A DNA stretch of 64,000 nucleotides from Ruegeria arenilitoris (GCF_013035315.1 NZ_WQHP01000005.1:338356-402355), one strand, 5' to 3'; counted from the first letter of the stretch, positions 27,242 through 36,941 are shown. Numbers and translations are program-made. The notes: generated by a model not told the origin, from the letters alone.

Positions 27242-28098
27242 TAACTGTCCATACGACCTGAAGACGACCATTTGTCGTGTTGCACATGCTGCATCTCACG
27301 TACCACTTTTCTTGTTTGCGAGAACCCTCGCAGGCAGAGCCACCCCAGAATAGTGCCCCCTTGAATAAGGTAGCTTTCGCTCAGATTGGATGGCAACAAC
27401 AATAGCCAGATCGACAAGAATGAGAGTATTCGCAACACTTTAGATGGAAGTCCTACAAGGCCACTGCGTCCGTATCGGTACACGATGTATGGCACCCAAC
27501 GGCGCAGGCATTGCGCAAATATGAGGGCTGCTCCCGCAGCGGGCAGGTAAAAGAACACCAACGGAAACCCGTACTTCAGGATCTGTAACGGTAAATAGAC
27601 CAATACGCGGCTCAACTTATCGATACGGTTGTACGCATAATACACCGCCCGAAGACAACCCAGTAAAGCGATCCAAGTAAGCAGGTAAAAGAGTACAAAT
27701 AGCCCGGCTGCTTTGGGTTCTGTAACCCACGCAACCAGCAATGCCCCAGGAGCCGCAAACACCACCGCCCACAACCAAGCCTGGCGTTCGGAGAAGTACG
27801 TTGCGGCCCTGTCAAAGCCAGGCGTTACCTTGGCTTCATGTTCAAAGCTTGCCGACACGGCGTCGTTTTCGAAGTAGCCGATCTCGTAGACGGTCCAGAA
27901 AGAAATGTGGAAGAAAAAAATGGCTAGGGCGACGCTGATTGGATCCGATGAAAATGGCACGAATGCCAACAGAACCAACAGCAAATCATCGCCAAGATTG
28001 TCGAGAAAAAACGGTAGGCCGGTGGACTTGTTACGTTTGAAACGAAACGAGTAGTCTAGCGGAACATACCTGCGCGGACTTATTGCATTTTTATCCAT
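27241..28098 (-). CDS. Multi-pass membrane protein, possibly UbiA-related
   Basis: A 285-residue protein with about 7 hydrophobic segments. A YEIGYFENDAVSASFEHE motif follows the second helix, in the place where UbiA prenyltransferases have NDxxD, and there is a second polar motif YNRIDKLSR. The Asp-rich motifs are incomplete, so UbiA membership is doubtful. It could be a polyprenyl-phosphate sugar or ribosyl transferase partner of the overlapping HAD gene, but this is speculation. AAGG lies 7 nt before the ATG. It is preceded by a 342-nt gap. Confidence 0.68.
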   Translation of the reverse strand: MDKNAISPRRYVPLDYSFRFKRNKSTGLPFFLDNLGDDLLLVLLAFVPFSSDPISVALAIFFFHISFWTVYEIGYFENDAVSASFEHEAKVTPGFDRAATYFSERQAWLWAVVFAAPGALLVAWVTEPKAAGLFVLFYLLTWIALLGCLRAVYYAYNRIDKLSRVLVYLPLQILKYGFPLVFFYLPAAGAALIFAQCLRRWVPYIVYRYGRSGLVGLPSKVLRILSFLSIWLLLLPSNLSESYLIQGGTILGWLCLRGFSQTRKVVREMQHVQHDKWSSSGRMDS

Positions 28099-28440
28099 AA
28101 AGAACCTTTTACCGAGACATTAGACGCACACGCATATCAATCACTATTCATTTGTATTTTGACGACTCTACGATTTTTTGACGTGCTCGCAAAACAGATC
28201 AAGTTTCGACATAAGACTGCTGCCGCTTTTGCGAGTAGATGCTGGTTCCCTAAATCGTTGGAAGCAGCACATTGCTTTCAGAATTGAAAAAGGACAGTTT
28301 TGAAGTCTCGATACCGTTTTGGATGTCGACTGCATTTCAGTTCAGGCCGCAGGAAGGTGCTTTGCGCATCAACTTTGGCCCCATTCAACCTAGATACCTA
28401 CTTTCACAATCTCGCAAGCCAATGCCTGAGGCGCATGAAA
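28099..28440. other. Intergenic stretch without a supported gene
   Basis: This 342-nt gap separates the aminotransferase stop from the membrane protein start on the same strand. No credible ORF or terminator hairpin is visible. It probably contains the promoter for the membrane protein/HAD pair. Confidence 0.4.
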
Positions 28441-29574
28441 TTATCCTTTGGAAAAATCGCGCGCGACCATTCTTACCAATGCGAGTGGATATCGCTCTCC
28501 AATCCCGACCCGGCAACTGCGCCGCAAAATATCCAGTGTTCGCGGGCACATGTCCGGAGCATATTCGATCGGTCGCTGCGCCCATGCCCAAGGATCGACC
28601 TTTGGATGGAAGGTCCTTTTTTCCAGGATCGGATCCCAGTTTGAATAAACGTGCTTAGTGCTGTCAAAAACACGGCTAACCCCGCGGCGTTCAGCAAAAG
28701 CCTCGGCTTCCTTTTCCGTATCAAATGTAACGACGACACCAAGTGCATTGTCGGGGTCATTTTGTGGAGCGAGGGGGAAGCGACCTTTTTCTAGCGCTTC
28801 TGTCACTACCTCGTATCGCCGCTTCATACGTGAGATAACGCGGTGCAGTGTAGACAGTTGTGTATTCATCATGGCACCAGAAATCTCGTTTGCCCGCAGG
28901 TTCAGCCCAATGAACAAAGGAGAGGGTTCGGCAAACGCATCATTCCGATAGGAAATCCCGATGTCGTGGTAGTTAAACGCACGAAAGTAGTCGTGATCGC
29001 TGCTTAACAAAACTGCGCCGCTTTCGCCGATGGTTATGTTTTTGTGCTGATTGAAACTGAAGGCGCCAGCGTCGCCAATTGCTCCGCAGTGCTGACCCCT
29101 GTACTTTATCCCGACGGCCTGGCACGCATCCTCTACAACCAATAGACCGTGCTTCTTCGCGGTTTTAAGTATTGAGTCCATGTTGCACGGGCGGTTGCTC
29201 ATGTGCACTGGCAAAATCGCCCGTGTGTAGTGTGAAATTTTGTTTTCTATGTCCTTTGGATCAATCGCCAGAGTCTCATCAATTTCGACCAGAATTGGCA
29301 CCGCCCCAACGTGGACGACTGCCGCCGCGCTTGCCATCCATGTATATGCGGGAACCAGCACCTCATCACCGGGCCCGACACCTAAAGATGCAAGGGCCAC
29401 GGTAAGGGCCGAGGTTCCGCTGTTAACCATCAGCGTTTGTTTAGCACCGGTCAGTTCGGACAATCGTCGCTCAAAACGACGACAATATTGGCCAGACCCA
29501 GAGTTTCGAAGCAGATCACCCCGAGCGATTGCTGTTCCCGCTGCCAACCACTCTCTAAATCCCAAACGCTGCAC
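28441..29574 (-). CDS. DegT/DnrJ/EryC1/StrS family sugar aminotransferase
   Basis: A 377-residue PLP enzyme: MVNSGTSALTVALASLGVGP and VLVPAYTWMASAAAVVHVGA at the N-terminus, VVEDACQAVG in the cofactor region, and FSFNQHKNITIGESGAVL with the Schiff-base Lys. The QHK form differs from the commoner SFHPTKN motif. It would aminate a keto-sugar nucleotide using glutamate or glutamine, supplying an amino sugar for the EPS. The start is a GTG at 29574 with an AGGGGGA site about 8 nt upstream. It is divergent from the GMC oxidoreductase. Confidence 0.88.
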   Translation of the reverse strand: MQRLGFREWLAAGTAIARGDLLRNSGSGQYCRRFERRLSELTGAKQTLMVNSGTSALTVALASLGVGPGDEVLVPAYTWMASAAAVVHVGAVPILVEIDETLAIDPKDIENKISHYTRAILPVHMSNRPCNMDSILKTAKKHGLLVVEDACQAVGIKYRGQHCGAIGDAGAFSFNQHKNITIGESGAVLLSSDHDYFRAFNYHDIGISYRNDAFAEPSPLFIGLNLRANEISGAMMNTQLSTLHRVISRMKRRYEVVTEALEKGRFPLAPQNDPDNALGVVVTFDTEKEAEAFAERRGVSRVFDSTKHVYSNWDPILEKRTFHPKVDPWAWAQRPIEYAPDMCPRTLDILRRSCRVGIGERYPLALVRMVARDFSKG

Positions 29575-29728
29575 GCGACCGTCCCCCTATCCCTGGTTTC
29601 GTATTGCCGTGCGAAGGTTTACGGATCGCTAAAAACATGTTCTCAATATTCATCTCTAATTTACTCGCAAAATTCACCAAGTAACTTTTTCCAACCGCGC
29701 CAGAAAAAAAGCGCTCCTACACAACATT

Positions 29729-31474
29729 ATGGAAATTATTCAACTTCAAGAAGTACCGCATGATCAGGTGATTCGAACAGACGTACTGATCGTCGGCGGC
29801 GGAGCCTGCGGTTTGACCATTGCCCGAGAGTTGATCGGGTCAGGTCTGAATGTGGTCGTGGCTGAAAGCGGTCTGCAACAAGAAACACCTGAACATTCAG
29901 CGCTCAACACCGTGGACATGCCCGATGCAGTTCGATCCCAAGCTCGGGCCAATTTCAATTCAGGTCTCGCGACACATTGGGATCAAGACAGCCAGCCATT
30001 CGGCGTCCGGTGTCGCGGCCTCGGTGGGTCCACATTGGCGTGGGCTGGGAAGTCTGCAGCTTTCAGCGAAATCGACTATCAGCAGCGGGAATGGGTTACC
30101 GGCTCGGGCTGGCCGATTTCACAGCGCGAGCTTGCACCATTTATCGAGCGAGCCGGACAAATACTAAACCTTGGTCCACAGGTATACGACTCTGCTTTGT
30201 GGGAGCTTTTAGGGACGACTCCGGCGCAACCTTCAATCGACCCAACGATATTCGAGGATTGTTTCTGGCAGTTTTCGCGTAGCCGAGAAAACCCTCTCGA
30301 CCTTTTGCGAATGGGGAGCGAATTCGCCAATTTGACCGCCAAAAACGTGCGTGTTCTGCTCAACGCTACTGCAACGAAAATAAACGTCGATACTACCGGA
30401 ACCCGTTTCGAAAGCGTGAGTTTTGCAACGCTGTCGCCAGAAATCCGTAATGTTACAATCCATGCGGAAAGATGCGTCCTGTCAGCAGGAGCAATCGAAA
30501 ATGCAAGGTTGCTACTGGTATCCAACGATGTTCACCCAAATGGCTTGGGCAACCGTTTCGACTTGGTCGGACGCTATCTTTGTGACCATCTACAGGCGGA
30601 ACTCGGTTATTTTGACACCTCTGATGCACAGAGAATGACGCAGCGATTTGGCTTTTTTGGCCTCCCCGCGGGTGGGCGCACGCATATGTACTCTAGTGGG
30701 CTTGCAACCTCCCCGGCAATTCAGCGAACCGAAAGGCTGTTAAACGGCGCCATCTTTTTTCTGGAGGAACGCTCTCAGGAAGATCCGGTCAGTGCGTTAG
30801 GTCGGTTATTGGGCGGCAAGAGCCAATCCAGATTGCAGGACGTGATGTTTGTGGCGCGAAGCCCGGTTTTTGCTCTTAAGGCCGCTGGAATGAAAGCACT
30901 GAGTAGCGGAAAGCTCCCCAAATCCGTTCGCAATCAGATCACCGAAGCTGCTGCTGCACTCTTTCCAAATTCCTCTGTCCGCGAATTTCGTTATCGAGGG
31001 CTCCCACACAAGCTGGATGGCATCGTGGCTCATGCGATAATCGAACAAGCGCCCAATCCTGAAAACAGAGTCGTGCTTTCAGATCGTCAAGATCAACTGG
31101 GACAACACCTACCCAAGGTAAACTGGTCGACCGGTTTTGAAGAGCGCCACACACTGCTTCAAATGGGGAAGAACTTTGTATCCGAGTTTAAGAAATGCGG
31201 CTTACCGCCCCCTCAGACTTCCGACTGGCTGCGCAATGGAAAGCCGGATCAGGCGGATATGTTTGATGTCGGGCACACCATGGGGACCACGCGAATGTCA
31301 CTGTCACCAAAGGAAGGGGTCGTTACACCTGATTTGAGAATTCGAGATATTGACGGACTTTATGCTGCCGGCGGTTCCGTTATGCCAACGACGGGACACG
31401 CAAATCCAACGCTTATGATGATGTCCCTATCGATTCGCCTTGCAGATCACTTAAAGCAAAAGGGCGCTTCTTAG
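29729..31474 (+). CDS. GMC family FAD-dependent oxidoreductase
   Basis: A 581-residue glucose-methanol-choline oxidoreductase. The ADP-binding motif is VLIVGGGACGLTIARELIGS, GLGGSTLAWAGKSAA is the FAD region, and the C-terminal domain ends HTMGTTRMSL...YAAGGSVMPTTGHANPTLMM with the conserved His. The subgroup includes sugar and alcohol dehydrogenases. No signal peptide is seen, so it is probably cytoplasmic and may oxidise a sugar hydroxyl of the EPS precursor. It is the last gene of the EPS locus before tRNA-Lys and has no clear ribosome-binding site. Confidence 0.85.
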   Translation: MEIIQLQEVPHDQVIRTDVLIVGGGACGLTIARELIGSGLNVVVAESGLQQETPEHSALNTVDMPDAVRSQARANFNSGLATHWDQDSQPFGVRCRGLGGSTLAWAGKSAAFSEIDYQQREWVTGSGWPISQRELAPFIERAGQILNLGPQVYDSALWELLGTTPAQPSIDPTIFEDCFWQFSRSRENPLDLLRMGSEFANLTAKNVRVLLNATATKINVDTTGTRFESVSFATLSPEIRNVTIHAERCVLSAGAIENARLLLVSNDVHPNGLGNRFDLVGRYLCDHLQAELGYFDTSDAQRMTQRFGFFGLPAGGRTHMYSSGLATSPAIQRTERLLNGAIFFLEERSQEDPVSALGRLLGGKSQSRLQDVMFVARSPVFALKAAGMKALSSGKLPKSVRNQITEAAAALFPNSSVREFRYRGLPHKLDGIVAHAIIEQAPNPENRVVLSDRQDQLGQHLPKVNWSTGFEERHTLLQMGKNFVSEFKKCGLPPPQTSDWLRNGKPDQADMFDVGHTMGTTRMSLSPKEGVVTPDLRIRDIDGLYAAGGSVMPTTGHANPTLMMMSLSIRLADHLKQKGAS

Positions 31475-31637
31475 GCTGGTTACTCGTTTCGCAGTTGTTC
31501 AGGATGGGTCCATTCCCAAGCGGTGAACGGACGAACGATCCAACATTTTCTCTCGGCTGAGTTCAGATCCCTACATACAACGAATGCGAGGGCGCTTCTT
31601 TGATCACTTTGTAGCAAGGATGGATAATTACAAAAAG

Positions 31638-31713
31638 TGGTGAGCCGTGCAGGATTCGAACCTGCGACCCACTGATTAAAAGTCAGTTGCTCTACCAACT
31701 GAGCTAACGGCCC
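31638..31713 (-). tRNA. tRNA-Lys (anticodon UUU)
   Basis: The minus strand folds as a 76-nt cloverleaf. A 7-bp acceptor stem GGGCCGT/ACGGCTC contains one G-U pair. The D-arm is AGCTCAGTTGGTAGAGC. The anticodon loop CTTTTAA gives anticodon TTT, the TPsiC arm is GGTTCGAATCC, and the CCA end is encoded (31638-31640). Its 3' end points toward the EPS locus. Confidence 0.97.
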
Positions 31714-31924
31714 ACTCTTTTGTTGGATCTTTTCGATCCGTGGCGCTCTTTAAGGCATTTTCCCGACTGGGTTCAAGACCTTATTTTGCACCTCGTTTCG
31801 CCAGAGTAATCAGTGTTTCCGGCGACCCGATAGGCGGCCTAATTAGGCAGGTGGCGCGGGGGGGTCAACCCCTTTTTTAAGGAATCTTCGCCGCAGGGTG
31901 GATTCCTTTCCTGACCATCGTTAT
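31714..31924. promoter_or_regulatory. Divergent spacer between tRNA-Lys and dapF
   Basis: The region holds a perfect 12-nt palindrome GCCTAATTAGGC (31837-31848). A GGGG-TCAA-CCCC hairpin followed by six T (31861-31878) lies just upstream of dapF and could act as a weak terminator or attenuator. The tRNA promoter should also be here. Confidence 0.35.
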
Positions 31925-32767
31925 ATGCCCGCCATGCAACAGACACACGACACCGGTTTGCCCTTCATGAAGATGCACGGGCTGGGCAATGACTTTGTCA
32001 TTGTAGATGCGCGTGCACAGCCAATCGAGATCACTCCGGGCCTGGCGCGGGGAATCGGTCATCGGCAATTTGGGGTCGGCTTCGACCAATTGGCCGTAAT
32101 CGAAAACGGCGAAGCGGACGCTCATCTGGTGTTCTACAATTCGGATGGCTCCACCTCTGCGGCCTGCGGGAATGCCACGCGATGTATTGCGCGGTTCCTG
32201 ATGCAGGAAACGGGGAAATCCGAACTTACACTGACGACCGAGCGCGGCACATTATACGCATCGGACGCCGGAGACGGCCTGACCTCGGTCAACATGGGGC
32301 AGCCGCAGCTGACCTGGAACGAAGTTCCGCTGGCTGAAGAGGTCGACACGCTGGAGTTGCCGATCGAAGGCGCACCGACGGCGACCGGGATGGGCAATCC
32401 GCACTGCACATTCTTTGTCGAAGATGCCGAAACGATCCCGCTGACGGAATTCGGCTCACGTTACGAGCATCACCCGCTATATCCCGAACGCACCAATGTG
32501 CAGGTCGCGCAGATCATCGGCCCGGATCATATCCGCATGCGCGTGTGGGAACGGGGTGTAGGGATCACTCTGGCATCGGGTTCTTCTTCCTGCGCCACAG
32601 CCGTTGCGGCCGCGCGCCGTGGACTAACCGGGCGCAAAGTGCAGATTGAGTTGGACGGCGGAACGATCTGGATTGACTGGCGTGACGACGGTGTCTGGAT
32701 GACTGGCCCGACCTGCCACGTCTTCAACGGCACACTGACGCCAGAGTTCCTGGAGAGCCTGGGATGA
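31925..32767 (+). CDS. dapF: Diaminopimelate epimerase
   Basis: The 280-residue enzyme interconverts LL- and meso-diaminopimelate for lysine and peptidoglycan synthesis in the cytoplasm. FMKMHGLGNDFVIVDAR is the N-terminal family signature; the two catalytic Cys are in AACGNATRC and ASGSSSCATAVAA, and GMGNPHCTFFV is conserved. Starts at 31925 or 31934 are both possible. Its end overlaps mtaB by 4 nt (ATGA), so the two are co-translated. Its position next to tRNA-Lys may be coincidental. Confidence 0.96.
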   Translation: MPAMQQTHDTGLPFMKMHGLGNDFVIVDARAQPIEITPGLARGIGHRQFGVGFDQLAVIENGEADAHLVFYNSDGSTSAACGNATRCIARFLMQETGKSELTLTTERGTLYASDAGDGLTSVNMGQPQLTWNEVPLAEEVDTLELPIEGAPTATGMGNPHCTFFVEDAETIPLTEFGSRYEHHPLYPERTNVQVAQIIGPDHIRMRVWERGVGITLASGSSSCATAVAAARRGLTGRKVQIELDGGTIWIDWRDDGVWMTGPTCHVFNGTLTPEFLESLG

Positions 32768-34020
32768 GTGCCCCCAAGTTCACCACTTTGGGCTGCCGCC
32801 TGAACGCCTATGAGACCGAGGCGATGAAAGAGCTGTCGCAACAGGCAGGCCTCAGCAACGCGGTTGTGGTCAACACCTGCGCGGTAACGGCCGAGGCCGT
32901 GCGCAAGGCCCGGCAAGAGATACGCAAGCTACGCCGCGAAAACCCCGATGCACGGCTGATCGTGACGGGCTGCGCCGCCCAGACCGAGCCTGAGACCTTT
33001 AGCCAAATGGCAGAAGTCGACGCAGTCATCGGCAACACCGAGAAGATGCAGCCCGACACCTGGAAAGGAATGGCCGCGGATTTCATCGGACAGACCGAGG
33101 CGGTTCAGGTCGATGACATCATGTCCGTCACGGAAACCGCCGGACACCTGATCGACGGCTTTGGGACCCGTTCGCGGGCCTATGTGCAGGTCCAGAACGG
33201 CTGTGATCACCGCTGCACCTTCTGCATCATTCCCTATGGCCGCGGTAACTCACGCAGCGTGCCTGCCGGCGTCGTGGTGGATCAGATCAAACGCCTGGTG
33301 GGCCGCGGTTACAACGAAGTCGTTCTGACCGGTGTTGACCTGACCTCATGGGGGGCCGACCTGCCCGCTCAGCCCAAGCTGGGTGATCTGGTCATGCGGA
33401 TTCTCAAACTGGTGCCCGATCTGCCACGCCTGCGGATCAGCTCAATCGACTCGATAGAAGTGGATGAGAACCTGATGCAGGCGATCGCGACCGAGCCGCG
33501 CCTGATGCCTCATCTGCATCTGTCACTGCAACATGGTGACGACCTGATCTTGAAACGGATGAAACGCCGCCACCTGCGCGACGACGCCATCCGCTTTACC
33601 GAAGAGGCCCGCAAGCTGCGCCCCGAGATGACCTTTGGCGCCGACATCATCGCGGGCTTCCCAACCGAAACGGACGCGCATTTCGAAAACTCGCTAAAGC
33701 TTGTGAGTGATTGCGACCTGACCTGGCTGCACGTCTTCCCCTATTCCAAGCGCGAAGGCACCCCTGCAGCCCGGATACCGCAGCAGATCGACGGCACCAT
33801 CATCAAAGACCGCGCTGCCCGCCTGCGTGCAGCGGGTGAAGCACAGGTTGCAAAGCACCTGCAGGCTCAGAACGGCAAAACTCATCACATCCTGATGGAG
33901 AACCCACATATGGGCCGAACCGAGCAATTCACCGAGGTCGCGTTCAACACCCCCCAGCCCGAGGGTCAGATCGTGACAGCAACGATCACCGGACACTCCG
34001 CGACCCAACTGAAAGCCTGA
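32764..34020 (+). CDS. mtaB: tRNA t6A37 methylthiotransferase
   Basis: A 418-residue radical-SAM methylthiotransferase that converts t6A37 to ms2t6A37 in tRNAs reading ANN codons. The N-terminal UPF0004 domain has its three Cys in TLGCRLN, VNTCAVT and TGCAAQ. The radical-SAM Cys cluster is GCDHRCTFCIIPYGRG, followed by FGADIIAGFPTE, and the C-terminal part fits a TRAM domain. It shares an ATGA overlap with dapF. One substrate tRNA could be the adjacent tRNA-Lys(UUU), which is a known target class. Confidence 0.95.
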   Translation: MSAPKFTTLGCRLNAYETEAMKELSQQAGLSNAVVVNTCAVTAEAVRKARQEIRKLRRENPDARLIVTGCAAQTEPETFSQMAEVDAVIGNTEKMQPDTWKGMAADFIGQTEAVQVDDIMSVTETAGHLIDGFGTRSRAYVQVQNGCDHRCTFCIIPYGRGNSRSVPAGVVVDQIKRLVGRGYNEVVLTGVDLTSWGADLPAQPKLGDLVMRILKLVPDLPRLRISSIDSIEVDENLMQAIATEPRLMPHLHLSLQHGDDLILKRMKRRHLRDDAIRFTEEARKLRPEMTFGADIIAGFPTETDAHFENSLKLVSDCDLTWLHVFPYSKREGTPAARIPQQIDGTIIKDRAARLRAAGEAQVAKHLQAQNGKTHHILMENPHMGRTEQFTEVAFNTPQPEGQIVTATITGHSATQLKA

Positions 34021-34107
34021 TCCGCTCTTCATCTGGCCAAAAATACCTCGGGGTTGAATTGGCCGCAGGCCAAGAACGGGCTGGCCCCTTCACCCCGCTA
34101 ACAAGAA

Positions 34108-34140
34108 AAAACCCCCGCAGCCGGATGGCGCGGGGGTTTT
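34108..34140. terminator. Bidirectional rho-independent terminator
   Basis: An 11-bp perfect stem, AAAACCCCCGC/GCGGGGGTTTT with an 11-nt loop, sits between convergent mtaB and petC. It ends in T on the plus strand and by symmetry on the minus strand, so it can serve both. Confidence 0.9.
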
Positions 34141-34161
34141 CAATTCAGTCTGCACGCGGAC

Positions 34162-34947
34162 TTAGTGCTGGCGCTTACCTTTCACACCGGCCCACAGGCG
34201 CTTGTTGACCAAGTACAGCAGCACCGACAGGACCGACAGGAAGATCACACCGACGAAGCCCGAGTATTTGCGCTCCATCATCTTCGGTTCAGCGGTCCAC
34301 ATCAGGAAGGCCGCGATGTCCTCGGACATGGCTTCAACGGTGGCCGGATGACCATCGGTGAATTCAACCTGATCCTCGGCCAGAGGTGGCGCCATCGAAA
34401 TCCAGCCTCCGGGGAAGGCCTTGTTTTCGTACAGGATGGTGCCTGCCTCTTCTTTCTCTTCACCGGTGTAGCCGTCCAGCAGCGAGGCGATGTACTCCGC
34501 ACCACCCATACCTTTGAACAGCTGGTTGATCCCCAGGCCATAGGGCCCGTGGAAGCCAGCGCGGGCCTTGGCCATCAGGCTCAGGTCCGGTGCGCCAACA
34601 CCGGTGTTTGCCGGGAAGTGGTCGGTCGGGATCGCCGGGCGGAAATCGTCCAACTCGGGATCAAACACCTCGAAGTTGCCCGCCGCGTAGGCGATAACTT
34701 CTTCTTCGGAATAGCCCAGCGCTTCGAGATCACGCAGAGGGACATATTGCAGGCCGTGGCAGGCTGCGCAGACCTCTGTATAGACCTGAAGACCGCGCTG
34801 CAGCTGGTTTTGATCCCAGGTGCCAAACGGACCTTCAAACGAAAAGTCGAAGTCTTCGATGTGCTGTTCGCCGCCACCTGCTGCGAAGGACGCAGCAGGG
34901 GTAAGGGCCAAAGCAAACGCGGCACCGATTGCAAGTTTCTTGAACAT
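34162..34947 (-). CDS. petC: Cytochrome c1 of the bc1 complex
   Basis: This 261-residue subunit passes electrons from the Rieske centre to cytochrome c in the periplasm. A signal peptide (residues 1-22, ASFAA) precedes the haem site VCAACHG (Cys60, Cys63, His64). A distal Met is likely in [11 protein letters not shown], and a C-terminal membrane anchor follows ([19 protein letters not shown]). It is third in the petABC operon, 18 nt after petB, and ends just before the bidirectional terminator. Symbol fbcC is also used in related organisms. Confidence 0.97.
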   Translation of the reverse strand: MFKKLAIGAAFALALTPAASFAAGGGEQHIEDFDFSFEGPFGTWDQNQLQRGLQVYTEVCAACHGLQYVPLRDLEALGYSEEEVIAYAAGNFEVFDPELDDFRPAIPTDHFPANTGVGAPDLSLMAKARAGFHGPYGLGINQLFKGMGGAEYIASLLDGYTGEEKEEAGTILYENKAFPGGWISMAPPLAEDQVEFTDGHPATVEAMSEDIAAFLMWTAEPKMMERKYSGFVGVIFLSVLSVLLYLVNKRLWAGVKGKRQH

Positions 34948-34965
34948 GGTTTCCGGTCCCTCTTC

Positions 34966-36297
34966 TTACTCGGCCGGCGTGGCTTCGGCGTCAGCCTTGC
35001 CATAATGCGCGTTGAAGTCTTCTTCGATGGTCTCGGGCTGCGGCAGCGGCTTCTCGATGACGCCGAGGATCGGCAGGATCACAAAGAAGTAAGCGAACCA
35101 GTAAGCCGACGCGATCAGCGAGAAGGTCGCATAGGGCTCTTCCGCGGGCATCGCACCCAGCCACATCAGGGCAAAGAAGTCGATGATCAGCAGGTAGAAC
35201 CACCATTTGAACATCGGACGATACTTACCCGAACGCACGGTCGAGGTGTCCAGCCAGGGCGCCAGCGCCATCGCCAGGATCGCACCGAACATCGCAATCA
35301 CACCAAAGAACTTGGCGTCGATAATGCCGCCAGTGATGAAGCTGGCAAACTGAACAACCCAGACCTCACCGGTGAAGGCGCGCAGGATCGCGTAGAACGG
35401 CAAGAAGTACCATTCGGGCACGATGTGTGCAGGCGTGACCAGCGGGTTCGCTTCGATGTAGTTGTCCGGGTGGCCCAGGTAGTTCGGCATAAAGCCGACA
35501 ACGGCCCAGAACACGACCAGGATCACGGCCAGCGCGAACAGGTCCTTGATCACGAAGTACGGCCAGAACGGCAGGGTGTCTTTCTCGGCATCGGCTTTCG
35601 AGGTGCGGCGCACTTCAACACCTGTGGGGTTGTTGTTGCCGGTGGTGTGGAAAGCCCAGATATGCACGATGACCAGCGCCGCGATAACAAACGGCAGCAG
35701 ATAGTGCAGCGAGAAGAAGCGGTTCAGCGTGGCGTTATCCACCGCGGGTCCGCCCAGCAGCCAGGTCTGGATTGCATCACCCACGAACGGGATTGCACCA
35801 AACAGGCCGGTGATAACGGTCGCACCCCAGAAGGACATCTGACCCCAAGGCAGAACGTAGCCCATGAAAGCAGTGCCCATCATCATCAGATAGATCAGCA
35901 TACCGATGATCCACGTGATCTCACGCGGGGCTTTGTACGAACCGTAGTACAGGCCGCGGAACATGTGAATGTAGACCGCAACAAAGAACAGCGACGCGCC
36001 GTTCATGTGCAGATAGCGGATAAAGTAGCCGCCATTCACGTTACGCATGATGTGTTCGACGCTGGCAAAGGCCAGGTCAACATGCGGGGTGTAGTGCATT
36101 ACCAGAACGATACCGGTGATGATTTGCAGCGCCAGGCAGAACGCCAGGACGATGCCCCAGATCCACCACCAGTTCAGGTTCTTGGGGGTGGGGATCATGA
36201 TGGTGTCGTAAATCAGGCCGACGATGGGCAGGCGGCTGTTCAGCCACTTCTCGCCGTTTGTCTTCGGCTCGTAATGATCGTGGGGAATTCCGGACAT
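34966..36297 (-). CDS. petB: Cytochrome b of the bc1 complex
   Basis: A 443-residue integral membrane protein binding haems bL and bH and carrying the Qo and Qi quinone sites. About eight helices are visible. Haem-ligand His residues lie in the [14 protein letters not shown] and [10 protein letters not shown] segments, and the Qo loop motif appears as [15 protein letters not shown], with PEWY intact. The C-terminus has the extra tail typical of alphaproteobacterial full-length cytochrome b. GGGAG lies 9 nt before the ATG, and the start is 14 nt after petA. Confidence 0.97.
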   Translation of the reverse strand: MSGIPHDHYEPKTNGEKWLNSRLPIVGLIYDTIMIPTPKNLNWWWIWGIVLAFCLALQIITGIVLVMHYTPHVDLAFASVEHIMRNVNGGYFIRYLHMNGASLFFVAVYIHMFRGLYYGSYKAPREITWIIGMLIYLMMMGTAFMGYVLPWGQMSFWGATVITGLFGAIPFVGDAIQTWLLGGPAVDNATLNRFFSLHYLLPFVIAALVIVHIWAFHTTGNNNPTGVEVRRTSKADAEKDTLPFWPYFVIKDLFALAVILVVFWAVVGFMPNYLGHPDNYIEANPLVTPAHIVPEWYFLPFYAILRAFTGEVWVVQFASFITGGIIDAKFFGVIAMFGAILAMALAPWLDTSTVRSGKYRPMFKWWFYLLIIDFFALMWLGAMPAEEPYATFSLIASAYWFAYFFVILPILGVIEKPLPQPETIEEDFNAHYGKADAEATPAE

Positions 36298-36311
36298 AAG
36301 TTAGGTCTCCC

Positions 36312-36896
36312 TTAGCCGAGCTTGATGGTGCTGTTATCCACCCATTCCGCAGGCGGAACAGGCAGGTTTTCAGGTGCGGGGCCTTTGCGGATACGTCCGG
36401 CCAAATCATAGTGCGATCCGTGGCAGGGGCAAAACCAGCCGCCAAAGTCTCCGGCATCGCCCAAAGGCACGCAGCCCAAGTGCGTACAGACGCCCATCTG
36501 GACCAGCCATGCGCCGGGTGCTTCGCCTTCGGGCGAGGGCATCACGCGGTTGGCGTCGGTCGCAGGTGCATCTGCTGCCAGATTCAGGTTACGCGCCAGC
36601 GGATCCGGCAGAGCAGCAACGCCCTCGGCGTCCTGTTCCTGTGCTTCGGTAATCTCGGCACCGGTGCGGTGACGGATAAACACAGGTTTACCCAACCATT
36701 TCACGGTCAGCTGTGTACCGGGTTCAACGCCGCTCACATCCACGCGGATCGAGGACAGCGCCTGAACGTCTGCCGATGGGTTCATTTGGTTGATCAGGGG
36801 CCATACGGCTGCACCCGTCGCAACGACACCTGCGCCGCCTGCGACGTAGTAGAGGAAATCTCTGCGGGTGCCTTCGTGGTCTTCTGCGTGGGACAC
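36312..36896 (-). CDS. petA: Rieske iron-sulfur subunit of the bc1 complex
   Basis: The 194-residue subunit carries a 2Fe-2S cluster that takes electrons from ubiquinol. The cluster ligands are in [10 protein letters not shown] and [10 protein letters not shown] Tat-type N-terminus, [18 protein letters not shown], doubles as membrane anchor. The start is a GTG at 36896 with GGAGAA 8 nt upstream, giving an N-terminus that matches the family; an ATG further up at 36941 would add an unrelated 15-residue leader. First gene of petABC, divergent from the XRE-cupin regulator. Confidence 0.97.
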   Translation of the reverse strand: MSHAEDHEGTRRDFLYYVAGGAGVVATGAAVWPLINQMNPSADVQALSSIRVDVSGVEPGTQLTVKWLGKPVFIRHRTGAEITEAQEQDAEGVAALPDPLARNLNLAADAPATDANRVMPSPEGEAPGAWLVQMGVCTHLGCVPLGDAGDFGGWFCPCHGSHYDLAGRIRKGPAPENLPVPPAEWVDNSTIKLG

Positions 36897-36941
36897 GAGG
36901 TTTTCTCCGATTCCGGCGCCCGGAGGATACCGGGCAAACAT

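Noticed and set aside
31480..31698. Minus-strand ORF over the tRNA
   Set aside because: It reads through the tRNA-Lys gene and has no independent support.
34165..36315. Long open frame on the plus strand (about 716 codons)
   Set aside because: It is entirely antisense to petC and petB, whose family signatures are unmistakable; the frame is a by-product of GC-rich codon use.
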